Shown here piece after piece: positions 32,241-44,500 of a stretch of 64,000 bases of DNA (position 1 is the stretch's first letter; the number at the start of each line of letters is the position of its first letter). Below the pieces are notes generated by a model that did no database searches, was not told the origin of the DNA, and saw only the letters and a list, made by a program, of their open reading frames with translations. Position numbers and translations under genes: made by a program. This DNA comes from Spongilla lacustris (lineage: Eukaryota; Porifera; Demospongiae; Spongillida; Spongillidae): positions 7,208,888-7,272,887 of the forward strand of contig OX442421.1 in the NCBI GenBank assembly GCA_949361645.1, read 5' to 3'.

Positions 32241-35200
32241 TTATAAATACTCATCGTCACTGTCGTTGGATAGTTCAGCTGTAGTGGTGGTAGCGATATT
32301 CACACTGTCATATGTGTTGGCGTCGTCAGGATAAAGTGACTTCCAGGTTAAGGGAGTGTAGTTGTTCTCTGTAGCTTTTGGCGACTCTATCAGCGTGGAC
32401 TGATTTTGCTTAGCTACAGGACTTATAGCTGAAGTCTGTTGTTTAGAACTGGTTGTTGGCAAGTCCGTTGTTTTGTAATCGGGAGGTTTAGCAGTACTCG
32501 AAGACTTGCGATTATTTCCTTTATGTTCACTAAACTGTTTATTGGCTGGTGGTGCAGGCATGTCCACTGGTTCATAGTCTTGTGTTGCCTCAGATTCAGC
32601 AGTGTTGAATGGCATGGAATCATTTCCTGGCACATGTTCACTAAGTTTATTGGCTGGTGGTGCAGGCATGTCCACTGGTTCATAGTCTTGTGTTGCCTCA
32701 AGTTCAGCAGTGTTGGCTGGTGGTGCAGGCATGTCCACTGGTTCATAGTCTTGTGTTGCCTCAGATTCAGCAGTGTTCAATGGCATGGAATCGTTTCCTG
32801 GCACATGTTCGTCACCTGAATTATGCCCATTACTTGGATTGGTTGTGGGTTCAAGCATAGAGACTGATTTGTCTGCTTTATGTGTTACTAAAGAGTTAGC
32901 ACCACTTGGAAATTTGTTAATTGGTTTATCCTTCTCGTTATCTTTGACACTGGCTGCGTGGGCCATGGCTTGACATTGTGAAGTACTGCTAAAGTGCTGC
33001 TGAACAGAAAGGCAACGGTTTGTGCTGCTGTCAAGGTTACTGGTGCTGCTCTGCATGCTCACAGACCTGCCACTGCTGCCGCCATCATGCTTTGCTGAGA
33101 TGGTTGAAGCTGTAGCCATGGCCAATGGTACAGACTGTCTGACTTGCTGTTTGCTGGTCTCAAGGGAGCCCTGGTTGATGACAATGACATTAGAGCCTTT
33201 CCCGGTGTGGTCAATGAACACGGCAACCTTGTCGGTGTCGTCAACATAGTAATACTGCTCTGACTGGCTCAACCTTTTCCCCTCTTGATGTGTCTGGTCG
33301 TATCTGCCTTCATTTTCAAAGTGAGTTTGTTGCGACTCTTTGGTGAGGTGCTTCTCTTCCGTGGTCTGTCTGTCCAGCAGACGGATCATGTAGGGCTCTG
33401 CGTTGTCACTGGGTGGCTGAAATAATGAAATTTCCTCATTACACAGTTCAGTTTATAATATTTGTATTGTTAAAAGGTCAGTTTATGGTATTTGTATTAT
33501 TAAAAGGTCAGTTTATGGTATTTGTATTATTAAAAGGTCAGTTTATGGTATTTGTATTATTAAAAGGTCAGTTTATGGTATTTGTATTATTAAAAGGTCA
33601 GTTTATGGTATTTGTATTATTAAAAGGTCAGTTTATGGTATTTGTATTATTAAAAGGTCAGTTTATGGTATTTGTATTATTAAAAGGTCAGTTTATGGTA
33701 TTTGTATTATTAAAAGGTCAGTTTATGGTATTTGTATTATTAAAAGGTCAGTTTATGGTATTTGTATTATTCAACTGGTTCATAGACTCACAGAACTTTT
33801 CGTTGAGAACTTCAATGTCAGCCTCTTCATCACCTTTGCCTGTATCCCAGTCTTCCTGTGGGAGGGGCAGCTGGTGACACAGAGAAGGGGGGGGGGGGGG
33901 GGGGGCAAACCTTTTGCAGCACAGCTGAGAAGCGGCAAAGCACAACACGATAGCCACAGCCGCAGCCAACGCTACAAGAAAGATTATGAACGGTTGTAGT
34001 TGTGTATCTGATGGGGGGGGGGGGGGGGGGGGAGTAAGAGAGAGAGAGAGAGAGAGAGAATGATTTTGTAACTTTGAAGGGCTTTTGTTAACCCTCACTG
34101 GAGAAGGAAACAGTGATGTCATCAAAATATGCCATTCCACCAGCTTCTGAAGAGTTATCTACGGTCAACACAACCATCAGTTTGACCGTTGTACTCTCGA
34201 TGTCCTTGTCCAGCAAACTTATCTCCGTCTGCACCCAGTACCAGGCTGGTGATGATGGGATTGGGTGGGGTAGACAGACCACTGTACTCTCTATGTTGTT
34301 TGCCTCAACTGCCACAAGGCATACCATTGGTTTTACCTTAGTTAACCCCACATGCCTGATGCGGGCACTGTTTTGGGGGGGAGGGGGAGGAGGGGAGGGG
34401 GTATGTTCATGGGCACCCTGACCTGTCCATGCACTTACCTGATGCACACCCTTGTGCTCCCCTCTGGTTGTGTAATCTCTTGCTTAATGTAAGGGTGGGT
34501 ACTACTATTGTACGCACCCACAAAGCAATTTTCACCTAAATGTATAGGAGAGGAGGGTGGGAGACATTGTTTGCACATTTACTCACACCTCTACATCAAA
34601 TCTCCCTTCACTCACCTCTCCCTTCACTCACACACCTCCCTTCACTCACACCTCCCTTCACTCACACCTCCCTTCACTCACACACCTCCCTTCACTCACA
34701 CACCTCCCTTCACTCACACATCTCCCTTCACTCACACCTCCCTTCACTCACACCTCCCTTCACTCATGCTCCTTCACTCACACTCCTCCCCTTCACTCAC
34801 ACACCTCCCTTCACTCACACACCTCCCTTCACTCACACCTCCCTTCACTCACACACCTCCCTTCACTCACACACCTCCCTTCACTCACGCTCCTCTCCAC
34901 TCACACACCTCCCTTCACTCACACACCTCCCTTCACTCACGCTCCTCTCCACTCACACACCTCCCTTCACTCACACACCTCCCTTCACTCACACACCTCC
35001 CTTCACTCACGCTCCTCTCCACTCACACACCTCCCTTCACTCACACACCTCCCTTCACTCACACACCTCCCTTCACTCACACACCTCCCTTCACTCACAC
35101 ATCTCCCTTTGCTCACATACCTCCCTTCACTCACACCTTCACTCACACTCCTCCCTTCACTCACACACGTCCCTTCACTCACACACCTCCCTTCACACAC

Positions 35201-36952
35201 ACCTCTCTTCATTCACACCTCCCTTTACACACACCTCCCTTCACTCACACCTCCCTTCACACACACCTCCCTTCACTCACACCTCCCTTCACACACACCT
35301 CCCTTCACTCACATACCTCCCAACACCTCACTTGTATCTCCCTTCACTCACATACCATATATGTTTTTTACAGAAGATTCAATAAAATTCCAGTTCTGAG
35401 AAATATCATTTAGACTGTTCTCTGCACCTGGTGACTTCACAGCATTAGAAAGGCCACACCCACCTGTATGGAACTCAACTCAACTCATGGGCAACAGGAT
35501 CATGTGTTATGTGCGGTGGAGATGTAATGACACACATGACTTCTGAGCTGTGACTGCATAAAAACCAACACAATACATAAGATCCTCCTCTCCTCTCTTT
35601 ACCTAACCTTACCTACATGTATTAGTACTTAACCTTACCTAACATTAACCTTACCTAACACTACTTAACCTTACCTAACACTACTTAACCTTACCTAACA
35701 CTACTTAACCTTACCTAGCACTACTTAACATTAATCTTACCTAACACTACTTAATCTAACCTAACACTACTTAACCTTACCTAACACTACTTAACCTTAC
35801 CTAGCACTACTTAACATTAATCTTACCTAACACTACTTAACCTTACCTAACACTATTTAACCTTACCTAACACTACTTAACCTTACCTAACGCTACTTAA
35901 CCTTACCTAACACTACTTAGTCTAACCTAACACTACTTAACCTTACCTAACACTACTTAACCTTACCTAATGCTACTTAACCTTACCTAGCACTACTTAA
36001 CCTTACCTAACACAGTGATGTTGGTCGTCACTGTGCTTGCCCCATTGGTGCAGGAGTACTCGTTACTGTCATCGGGTGTGGCACCATCAATGGAAAAATA
36101 GGATAACGTACTACTACTGTTCTGGAGGGGTGAGCGGTCCACCAGCCACCTGAGTGCTGAGAAGTCATAGTAGATTGGCAGGTTGGTGATGTCGATGCTA
36201 CAGATGAGGTAGATGCTTCGATTAGCCGCCACTGATGTAGACACAGCAGGCACCACCGCAAAGTCTGTGCTATCTGCAGGGTGCCAAGCATTGGAGGGCA
36301 GGGGGTTAAATTGTAAGATGGAGAACATTCAGATAGGCAAGGGGTCACATTAAAATATTGGGTCATTGTGTGTGTAATAGACACTAATGTACAAAACTGA
36401 AGCACAATGAAAATTTCTTGAATGCAACTCAACTACTGTGCAATACCCGTACATAGAAGACTAACAAATGGCCGTTAACTCACTCTGCTGGGCAACAATA
36501 GTGCAGTACATGACTACTGAATCTGACGTGTTCACTCCGCAGCAGTAGTAGCCACCCTCTCTGGGAGTATATGTCCTGTTGCTGGATGGAATGGGCACCC
36601 CGTTGCGCAGCCAGAAGAACGACGCTTGCTGGGGTACAGATGTATTAGTGATGCATTCCAGCACTGGAGGTATGTAGTTATAACTCGTCTTGATTGTGGT
36701 ATTGAGGGTCAGCGCTAATCAGAAATGTGTATTGGATAACATGTGTAGGGGACCCAGTGAGCTTACAGCTGTTGCTGATTGTCACGGCAACAGTTGCGTT
36801 CTGCTGTCCGTAGTCGTTTTTTGCGATGCACTTGAAGAAGGTGGTGCCCAGCCCCACTGCGGGAATCATCAGTGCTTGCAAAGCACTGTCAATCAAAGTA
36901 CTGTTAACAGGAGTGCCACCTTTGCCACTACTGTCAACATCCTGATATGGCA

Positions 36953-36983
<31 letters not shown>

Positions 36984-37871
36984 ATGAAAGAGTGGGAGGG
37001 GGAGGAGGGAGTTGGGTGAGCTCGTATGCTGATAACTGGAATACCAACCTGGTACCAGGTGATGGTAGGGAGTGGGACTCCAGTAATGGGACAGAGAAGT
37101 GGTACTGTAGTGTTTGAAGCAGCATACACGGTGAAATTGGTCAGGTTGAAAACAAGTGCAGGGGCACCTGAGAAGTGCACACACCCACACACACACACAG
37201 TGCATACCACGGCCAGAAGTAAACATCTACACGCAGGTATATTAAGGAACGCCTGTTCCATTTAATTTAGTTTTAAAACCAACAACAACGAATTTAAAGC
37301 AGTCTGCCCTTCAGCATGTAACCACTGAAGCCGCTCAATACATATATATATAATTATAATTATAATTATAATTATTTTTTTCTGTTCTGCAGCATATACT
37401 TTTGATTTGTGTTAAACGTACGAAGATACATCCGGTATGCGGTTGTTGCATGCCTAACTAGCCGCCATGTAATTATAACTCACTGTTCACGATCACTAAG
37501 AAGTCCCTGTCGTATCGCCCCGAAGTGTTTGCGGCAGCGCATGTGTACCAACCGCGCTGTCCCAGCTGCAGGGCGGCAAAGCGGAGCTCACTGGTGCACG
37601 AAGTGCTGCTGTTCTGCACGCTAAGGTTCGGGCCGGTCTTGGATGGGTCGATCGGCACATTGTCGCAATACCAGGCTACGCCCGCGCACATGCAGTCCAG
37701 GCACGCGCAAGATAGATTTAAGGAGGTCCCTGCTTGCTTCGCGATCGAGTGTGCTGAAGGGCAGGTTATATGGAGCATGCTCTTTGTTTTAAATAACGCA
37801 CACTCACCATCCAAGTACGATACAAAGCACACGGCGAGGGCATAGCATCGGAGAGACACAGCTACGGACAT
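32241..37871 (-). CDS. Ig-domain single-pass receptor with repeated-tyrosine cytoplasmic tail, 11 exons
   Basis: Exons on minus, 5' to 3': 37808-37871, 37484-37753, 37049-37167, 36767-36941, 36484-36714, 36007-36273, 34439-34535, 34099-34367, 33911-34007, 33792-33870, 32241-33416. All introns are GT-AG with matching phases; the sum is 2844 nt (947 residues). Exon 1 gives a signal peptide (MSVAVSLRCYALAVCFVSYL). Four Ig-like domains follow (Cys-Trp-Tyr-x-Cys patterns such as VAWYC...GWYTCAA and LRWLV...NEYSCT), bounded by phase-1 introns as in animal Ig genes. Then come a beta-rich region ending in MAYFDDITVSF (MAM- or CBM-like, uncertain), a TM helix (QPFIIFLVALAAAVAIVLCF, about residues 500-525), a basic juxtamembrane exon and a tail of about 390 residues ending SNDSDDEYL. 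The tail has three DYEPVDMPAPPAN repeats and other Tyr sites (EQYYYVDD, NNYTPL, TYDSV). No kinase domain is present. The family is unknown to me. Surface recognition or adhesion is an inference. Confidence 0.82.
32530..32815 (-). repeat. Intragenic coding repeats in the receptor tail
   Basis: Three copies of a unit coding EATQDYEPVDMPAPPAN, separated by shorter EHVPGNDSMPxNTAES segments, in frame. Nucleotide similarity between copies is very high, so copy number may vary between alleles. Confidence 0.9.
33466..33770. repeat. 30-bp minisatellite, 10 copies (receptor intron 10)
   Basis: The unit is AGGTCAGTTTATGGTATTTG plus TATTATTAAA, almost without variation, which suggests recent expansion. 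It is open in one plus-strand frame only because 30 is a multiple of three. Confidence 0.95.
34600..35350. repeat. CTCCCTTCACTCACACAC minisatellite (receptor intron 6)
   Basis: About 40 copies of a 17-20-bp unit with ACACAC, ACGCTC and shortened variants. Three long open frames on the plus strand are artefacts of this array. Confidence 0.93.
35622..36004. repeat. 20-bp minisatellite TTACCTAACACTACTTAACC (receptor intron 6)
   Basis: About 18 copies. It abuts the donor site of receptor exon 6 (36006/36007). On the minus strand the unit reads GGTTAAGTAGTGTTAGGTAA, so every repeat carries a TTAG|GTAAGG-like donor word similar to the real one. Confidence 0.92.
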
Positions 37872-38179
37872 ACCTTTCACCTTTAATTCTCTGGCCAAAA
37901 ATTGGATGTTACGTAATGATAATAATTTGTTGCATGAATATACGGCACGGCAATTTTGGGATATTATATTATCACCTACGTACAAATATATTGAAACACA
38001 CAAACGAACAACATTCTAATAAAGCCCTATTTGCATGATTGTAGGAAGTGATGCCCCATCGTCAAAGCCTAGTCCACTCCTCCACTTTACGCTTGATGCT
38101 CGAACCAGGGCAAATAAAAGTCGAGCTCTGATAAATGAACACGTTTCTGAGTCATCGATATACCAAAACTGCAAATACT

Positions 38180-38440
38180 TTTCTTTACATCCAATTGTCT
38201 CTCATCAGTGGCATAACTGCTGCAATGGAATACACCAACATTGGAATACCTTGCGTAACTTGAGTCCCTCTCTGCTATACAGGAATTTATCAAAACCCCT
38301 TACAATATTGAACAGGAAGCGACTGCACCTAGGCCATAACACCCGTGCATTCCAAAGAGCTGCCTCTCTGTTGATCATGTTAAATGCATTTGCATCAATG
38401 AGGAGGAATCCCCAACCATCAACTAAATTCATCATATAGG
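38180..38440 (-). pseudogene. Reverse-transcriptase relic
   Basis: Minus-strand WGFLLIDANAFNMINREAAL followed by WNARVLWPRCSRFLFNIVRG and FLYSREG. This matches the palm-domain region of the same RT family as the copies at 53.3 and 59.0 kb (there VDANNAFNLLNRQSAL). It is truncated, with an internal deletion and a frameshift after SREG. It lies upstream of the Ig receptor. Confidence 0.65.
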
Positions 38441-39758
38441 GCAGTCATGCCATTAACAGCACCCTAGCTCGATGCCTGCTTTGAGCCCAGTTGCAGGTTG
38501 TTCAACTCCAGAAACCACTTCTACATATCATGGTCTCTTCCAGTTACAAGTGTCATGGTCTTGCAGATTAGTAGAGTACTTATAGAACTAGAATAGCTAT
38601 TAAATTAGTCGCATACACTCTCAACAAGTGCATGCCGATCACGGAGAAGTATACGTATGACAGCCGTCATATTTCTTCCACTACACTACGCTGTTTTGCT
38701 CGTACCTGTGCGCCGTTGCATTTGACCACACCGTCAATTTGCACTCTTGAGTCTCTGCGTCAAAGTAAAAGTTGCTGCCCCGAGCATATATATTACTGTA
38801 TCTACCAAAGAGAATTGATGGCAATAATACGAGGAGAAGCGCCTGGAACAGGCCAACTGCATAGCTATAGACGAATACTGCCTTAATAGAGTTGCCCGCA
38901 TGCGATAACCGTTTCTTTGCATATAGTCTGAATTTGTGATGGCATAATTTATTAACTGCCCCCAATCTTAATTAAACCAAGGATATTTAATTATTAGAAA
39001 CGCGCCATATACGTAGATAGATCTACGTATAAATTTGTTAACACCTTGTGAACCTTTTTTTTTTCCACGTAGAAACTGTATAACAATAACTCAAGACACT
39101 CGTAGTTATAACGCCTGATAAGCGTTTTATAGATACCCGGCCGTTCCGAATTTTTTTCGAGTAAATTTAGTCCCGTAGTGCCCAACTTAATCTTTTTCCC
39201 TATTAGCCATAAAAAGTACCAGTGGTTTCCTAATAACTTCTATTGTGCTAGTTATAAGCTGCAACAAAATACCGCCATTGCATTCTTTATCCGGTGGACT
39301 GAGTGCAGTACTTCTCAGACTACATAGCACCTCATCTGACAATAGGCATATACCAAATACATCACTTCTTGACTCCAATATTTGCATAGAAGAATTCTTG
39401 AATGTGTAAATATTTTTCAAACATAACTGTACATGTGGAATACTGTCAAGATTGGACAATTGTAGATTGCCATACAGATGTTGCCAGTCACTATTGCTTG
39501 CAATTGTACGAAAAGATGGTCATTTTTGATATCTTTCTGCAGGGCTGACGGTAAACTGGTTGTAACAAAATGTATCCAAATTCAAAGAAAGCTTCTTTCT
39601 TAAATGGTACAGCACGCCTGCTCATGTGAAACCGATTCCTCACATATTGGGCACAGTGGGTACTGTTCGGCCTGGGAACGAGACCCCTTTGAAAATAAGC
39701 TCTGGGAATCACCCAAGCCTAACTCTATTTTATGCAAAGACAGGTTATCATAGGATGT
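38441..39758. other. Intergenic stretch, no supported gene
   Basis: A minus-strand frame at 38681-38965 has a hydrophobic run (GLFQALLLVLLPSILFG) and could be a membrane or signal exon, but I see no convincing neighbouring exon or family match. The rest is AT-rich with short frames only. Confidence 0.35.
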
Positions 39759-39766
39759 GTTAATAC

Positions 39767-40379
39767 CAGTGATCAGGTGACGCGAGTGACGCGGCCAATC
39801 AGCGACGCCGACGTGACGCGTCGAAAATTTGGGTGACGTCGACGTGACGTGATCAAAATTTAAGAAAAAAAATCGTCCCGTTTATTTTTTCCGTATAATA
39901 TCGACTGCCTTTTGCTCTCAGAATCACTTTTAAACATGGCAACTCCCCCAGCGAAGCGTTTCAAATTCAAGAGCCAAGCCGAGTGGGCTGCGTCTCACTT
40001 TAACACCGAAATTTCATCTGGAAAGCGTGTGTGCCAAGTTAAAAAAAACTGAAGATTCTGAGGTGTGAAGGCTGCTGCATTCGTTGGGGTCCGAATTGCA
40101 GGATGAAGAATTGCAGGATGAAGAAGATCTCGTTGAAGAAGTTGAAGTTCCCGTCACCAACGATTGAACGTGGAACTTGTTCTGTTTGAACTTTTTTGTT
40201 CTTGAATTTTCAATAAATAGTTTGTATTTTTTTATTCTTGAGTGTTGTAAATTAGTGCTTGTACCACGGACCACGGTAATACAACGCGTCGCGTCAACTA
40301 CTTGTTGACGCCAACGTGACGCGACGCGTCACCAAATTGATCGACGCAGAAGTGACGTGACGCGTCAAAAAAAACACTG
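39767..40379 (+). mobile_element. 613-bp internally deleted hAT element
   Basis: Ends are CAGTG...CACTG, flanked by the perfect 8-bp duplication GTTAATAC (39759-39766 and 40380-40387). These are the hAT hallmarks. Subterminal regions are dense in GTGACGCGTC/GACGCGTCAC words, plausible transposase-binding sites. Inside is a short frame from 39937 (MATPPAKRFKFKSQAEWAAS, ending ...CQVKKN) that may be the start of the parental transposase, and a later acidic stretch (EELQDEEDLVEEVEVP) that may be its end. The catalytic middle is missing. Confidence 0.88.
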
Positions 40380-40387
40380 GTTAATAC

Positions 40388-41559
40388 CCACTCTGTTTAT
40401 CTGCGCCTCTCCAATAATAAGCTAAGGTGAATAAACCAAAAATACACTAGTCTCACTTGACGTGACTATTTCCACTAAATTGGGCACTTCACAACAGTGT
40501 TACTAATTTAATTTAAAGCTTTAGAGTAGCGATTTGGAAGTGTTTCGAGCCACAACGCACGCCCTATTGGATACCCCCTTGGGAATCACCAGGAAGTTGT
40601 GGCATTAAGCATACGTACAGGTTTAATTAGTATATATAAATCTAGAGAGCAAACACCTCATCTCTTTGATCGCGCCTTTTAATGCCAAAAGGAAGTACAC
40701 TAATAAACCCAAGTGGCTATTTTTCTACGCGCCAACATCAACTCGATGCATGAATAAATTTGACAACAAAAATGAGCACCTTCTAGAGGAATCCAAAAGT
40801 TACCTAAAACACTATATCACTGGCACGAGCTGTATTCCGATCTGTCACTATGCAATTCCTGGATTGAAATTGGTCACCTGTTTTACGTACGATATTGAAG
40901 TGCCTAGTTAAAGTAAAATGACCAAAAAGTTTGATGCGAGACTAGGTAATAACCAGTCATAAACTGATTCTCAGAGCCGGTACACAAACGCAGTGATACT
41001 AAATCCTGAAACTTTGTACATGTATATAATTAGTAATGGTGAGTTAACTTTTTTTTTAAATACATGATTTATAATGCATAGGTGGTTCAAGACACTCCAG
41101 TAACTAGATACACTTGAAAGTTGCATGAAACTGACCTTAATTAAACACTATGTATTCATGATTGATGAATAGAATTAGCTGGCTCTACTTACATGTGTGC
41201 AAAAATGCATGCCAGGATTCTAAACCTTTCAGAAATAAAATAAAATAAAGATACAGGCTGTGATGGTGAACAACTCTATAGAGAGTTCTGTGTGCTGCAA
41301 GGGGCTTTCATAAAGCATCAAAAAGTCTAGTTCCAAATGAGTATAATTAAGAAACAAATCAAATCAGTGCAGTAGTTTAAACATTAATGCACAATCAACC
41401 AATTAATAGAAAGTTCTGCATTTCTGTACCAAGTAGCCTTGTGCATTATTTGAACTGTCTATTCATAACAATAAACTTTGACTATGCTGCGGCTTCAGTG
41501 TCGCCTAATAAAAGTTCCAATCTCATAGGATGCCTTGTCACAGATATGTCTATGATATT
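40388..41559. other. AT-rich intergenic stretch, nothing recognised
   Basis: An 81-codon open frame at 40666-40911 has no recognised domain and no splice or signal context. I do not call it a gene. Confidence 0.4.
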
Positions 41560-44500
41560 CTACACTACTTTGATCTCTTCAGAGTCATCAGAGTCATCAT
41601 CTGTTTGGGTTGTTCATGTAACTGACAGTTGTGTACTCACCACATACCTTGTGTAGGAGGTGCATTTTGCACATGGCTGTTACCACCAACATGAGTCTAA
41701 AATGAAAGTTATTAATAATGCATGATACTGAATCAGTTAACAGAATATGCTCACTGCGGGTCTTTGTCCAATGGGAGAATTGTTGGAAGAGGGAAAGGTG
41801 GTCAGTCACAATAATTGCACATGCTATCAAGTTTGACACTTCAAAGGACAAACTTACTTTGAACGACACCTTATAATTACACAGCAGATGATAACCACAA
41901 ATAATGCAAATGCAAATGACAGGATAGCTATGAGTATTATAGCCCAGTTTGGCAGAGAAGAGCTGCTTGATCCTGGAATACATGTTTTGGCTTTCACTGA
42001 AGTGTTAAGCACTGGTTCTTCCAATGAAGATCCAGAAGAACTGCAGGCAGTAACACACTTCTGGTTTGAGAGGTAATAGATTGGTACACATCTGTTGAGC
42101 ATAGAAATAATATAGTCTCACTGTAGGCACATGCAATTTTAAAAGGTGCTTGGGTTAATTATTATTAGCATAAGATATATAAAAATATGTAGGATTTGTA
42201 GGTACCATGCAATTGACTAAAAAGTAAGCAAACAAGATATTGTATAGCAATTGTCAAACATTAGTACAGACCTGCATGGGTAAAAATATAATAACTTCAT
42301 AGATTTGCTACCGAGTAAATATAGGTGTTTAATAATAATAATACAACAATGATTATAATAACACACAGTAAATACAGGTAATTTTGCTATTTGCTATAAT
42401 ATCATAAATCCTTTGTTTGTTTGCTTACTTTTTACTCAATTGGTGCCTACAAATCCTATTTCACCATTTAATTGAAGTTTTATATCTTGTTTCATTGATT
42501 TTTTTATCAGTGTATGCAGCTGTGTCTGTGAGCGCAACATAGTACATGAATGTTCTTCATGCTGACAATTCATGTTGCAAGCCTTCATACTGGAACATAT
42601 ACATGTATACAGTATGCATAAGTGTGCCATATATCAGATTTCATTGCACTTTTTCTGCCCCCTACCCCTCCCCTATGGACTGAATAATATTAATATAGGT
42701 GAGAGGACAATGCCCCCCCCCCCCCCCCCCCCCCCCCAACAAAATTGTGAAGTGGGGGGAAGCAATTGCCCCCATGGCCCCTGCGGTGCTTCCTACACCA
42801 CTGCTGGCTACTTGGAGAGAAGGGAACTGAGTACATGGACACTATGTTTAGAATGATTAGCTATACACAGACTACTATTAATAGCGATAAGAAATATCAA
42901 TTGCACTGCAAAATGTTTCAGCCTTCCCCCTATCGTGCTGTATAGAACAGGGGATGGTACATGTCCTCCTTAGGCTTAACTTATGATGTGTATATCCCGC
43001 CACTGCAGTAGACGTATTCTACAATCTGCAATCAACTTCACTTGAGTCTACCAGTGACGAAAAAAACTAGTGTCAACAGAACAACGATGCAAGTAAGAAG
43101 CACCACTTGTCCCCTTCAGTTTTCCGCTTTCATTTTAGGTTTTGGGGGATGAAAGAGCCCGCCTTAGTGAAGATGTCCTTTGAAAGGTAGCCGCTTTCAG
43201 TCACATGATAGGAGAAAAAAACTAAGCAATGTGATTTAGGCCTTACATACAATGTAAAACAATGCTGTTGTATGGCTTTTAAGTGGTGTCATATTCATAG
43301 ATAGTCACAGGGATCTGGGTTGCTAAGATGTTGCTAGGGCAATTTTCAATACCTTGGGGGAGGCCTATATAATGTCCAAATGTCAATGGCCACAAACCAT
43401 GGTGTAGTAAGTCTTTTTTACGATGCCTACATGATATGAACACATACAGACCGAGCATGAATTTATGAGTTGAACTTGACATGAATAATAATGTTTTCAC
43501 TCCCAATCCCCTACCAAAGGTCATGGGCTGTTGCACCATAAGACGATTCGTGCAGAAAAGCATAAGTCTTTACGTAGATTGGTAGCTCTTAAAAGAGCTG
43601 TGATTGATTACAGATCGATGCCAGAACCAGATTAGGGGAATTGTTTATTCCCTTGCATATGAGATACATGCACTGCAGCCATATATATGGTATGCACATA
43701 GGTGTACCAGTTATATTGGTTACCTATTGTGTATGGAACTGACTATATAGATGAGCCAAAGTCCCCAAAGAAAGTATATATGTATTTATAGCTAGCAAAC
43801 TGAGATGCATTTACAGCCACAAACAGACACTGCATGATGCAACAAAGAAAAATACACAAATAAAGGTGAGGTAATCAACAAAAAATGCAGAAAGATGAAG
43901 GAACAAGTGAAAGCATCAAAGCAGCCAATGCATGTACAGCCAATTGAGTGTCAATATGAACTGCGCGAGGGCCGAGGCCTAGGGGATGATATAGTCTTGC
44001 TATAGCATGCGTTGCAGGCAGGTGTGCGTTTTAGCTAGTATCTTCATCCACTCAACCCTTTTGTGGTCAAGGGGAAGATCATAGCCTTACACAAGCCTTT
44101 CTCGAGAGTCAAGTTACCGGTGTCGTAGGAAATTCTGTCCCCCCCTTTCACTGTCCCCCCGGACATTTTTTCCTAGGCATGGCTGTCCCCCGGACAATTT
44201 TTCCTAGGTACCGCTGTCCCCCCGGACAATGGTTCCTAGGAAAGAATGTCCGGGGGGACATTTTGTGCCTAGGAGAAAATGTCCCCCCTGGTAGAAACGT
44301 CCCCCCATTTCTCCTCAGCACAGGTGTTCCCCCAAACATTCCCCGAGGGAATGCGCCCTTCTGTTTCGCGTGATTTATCAATATCGCTTCAATTGAACGC
44401 TGAAATGGCAAATTTTTTAATTACGCTGATCGATACATGCACAGTTAATGGATTTACCTCCCTGCTTCCTATATCAATGAATGGAAATATGTCAGGCATA

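Noticed and set aside
33413..33877. 154-codon frame with repeated FMVFVLLKGQ (apparent multi-pass membrane protein)
   Set aside because: It is a 30-bp minisatellite in the receptor's last intron on the opposite strand; the hydrophobic look is by chance.
34508..35413. Three overlapping frames of about 280-300 codons on the plus strand
   Set aside because: All come from one CTCCCTTCACTCACACAC minisatellite inside a receptor intron; all three frames are open at once.
35622..36004. Interstitial telomere-like repeat (CCTTACCTAAC resembles CCCTAA)
   Set aside because: The unit is a 20-bp minisatellite without consecutive TTAGGG hexamers.
36893..37261. Alternative receptor start MEQAFLNIPACRCLLL with its own signal peptide
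   Set aside because: The frame is open and signal-like. However, an acceptor at 37168-37170 joins in phase 1 to the upstream Ig exon, which itself has a signal-peptide exon, so one longer gene explains more. An alternative promoter here remains possible.
40666..40911. 81-codon plus-strand frame
   Set aside because: No domain, signal or splice context; AT-rich neighbourhood with other frames of similar length.
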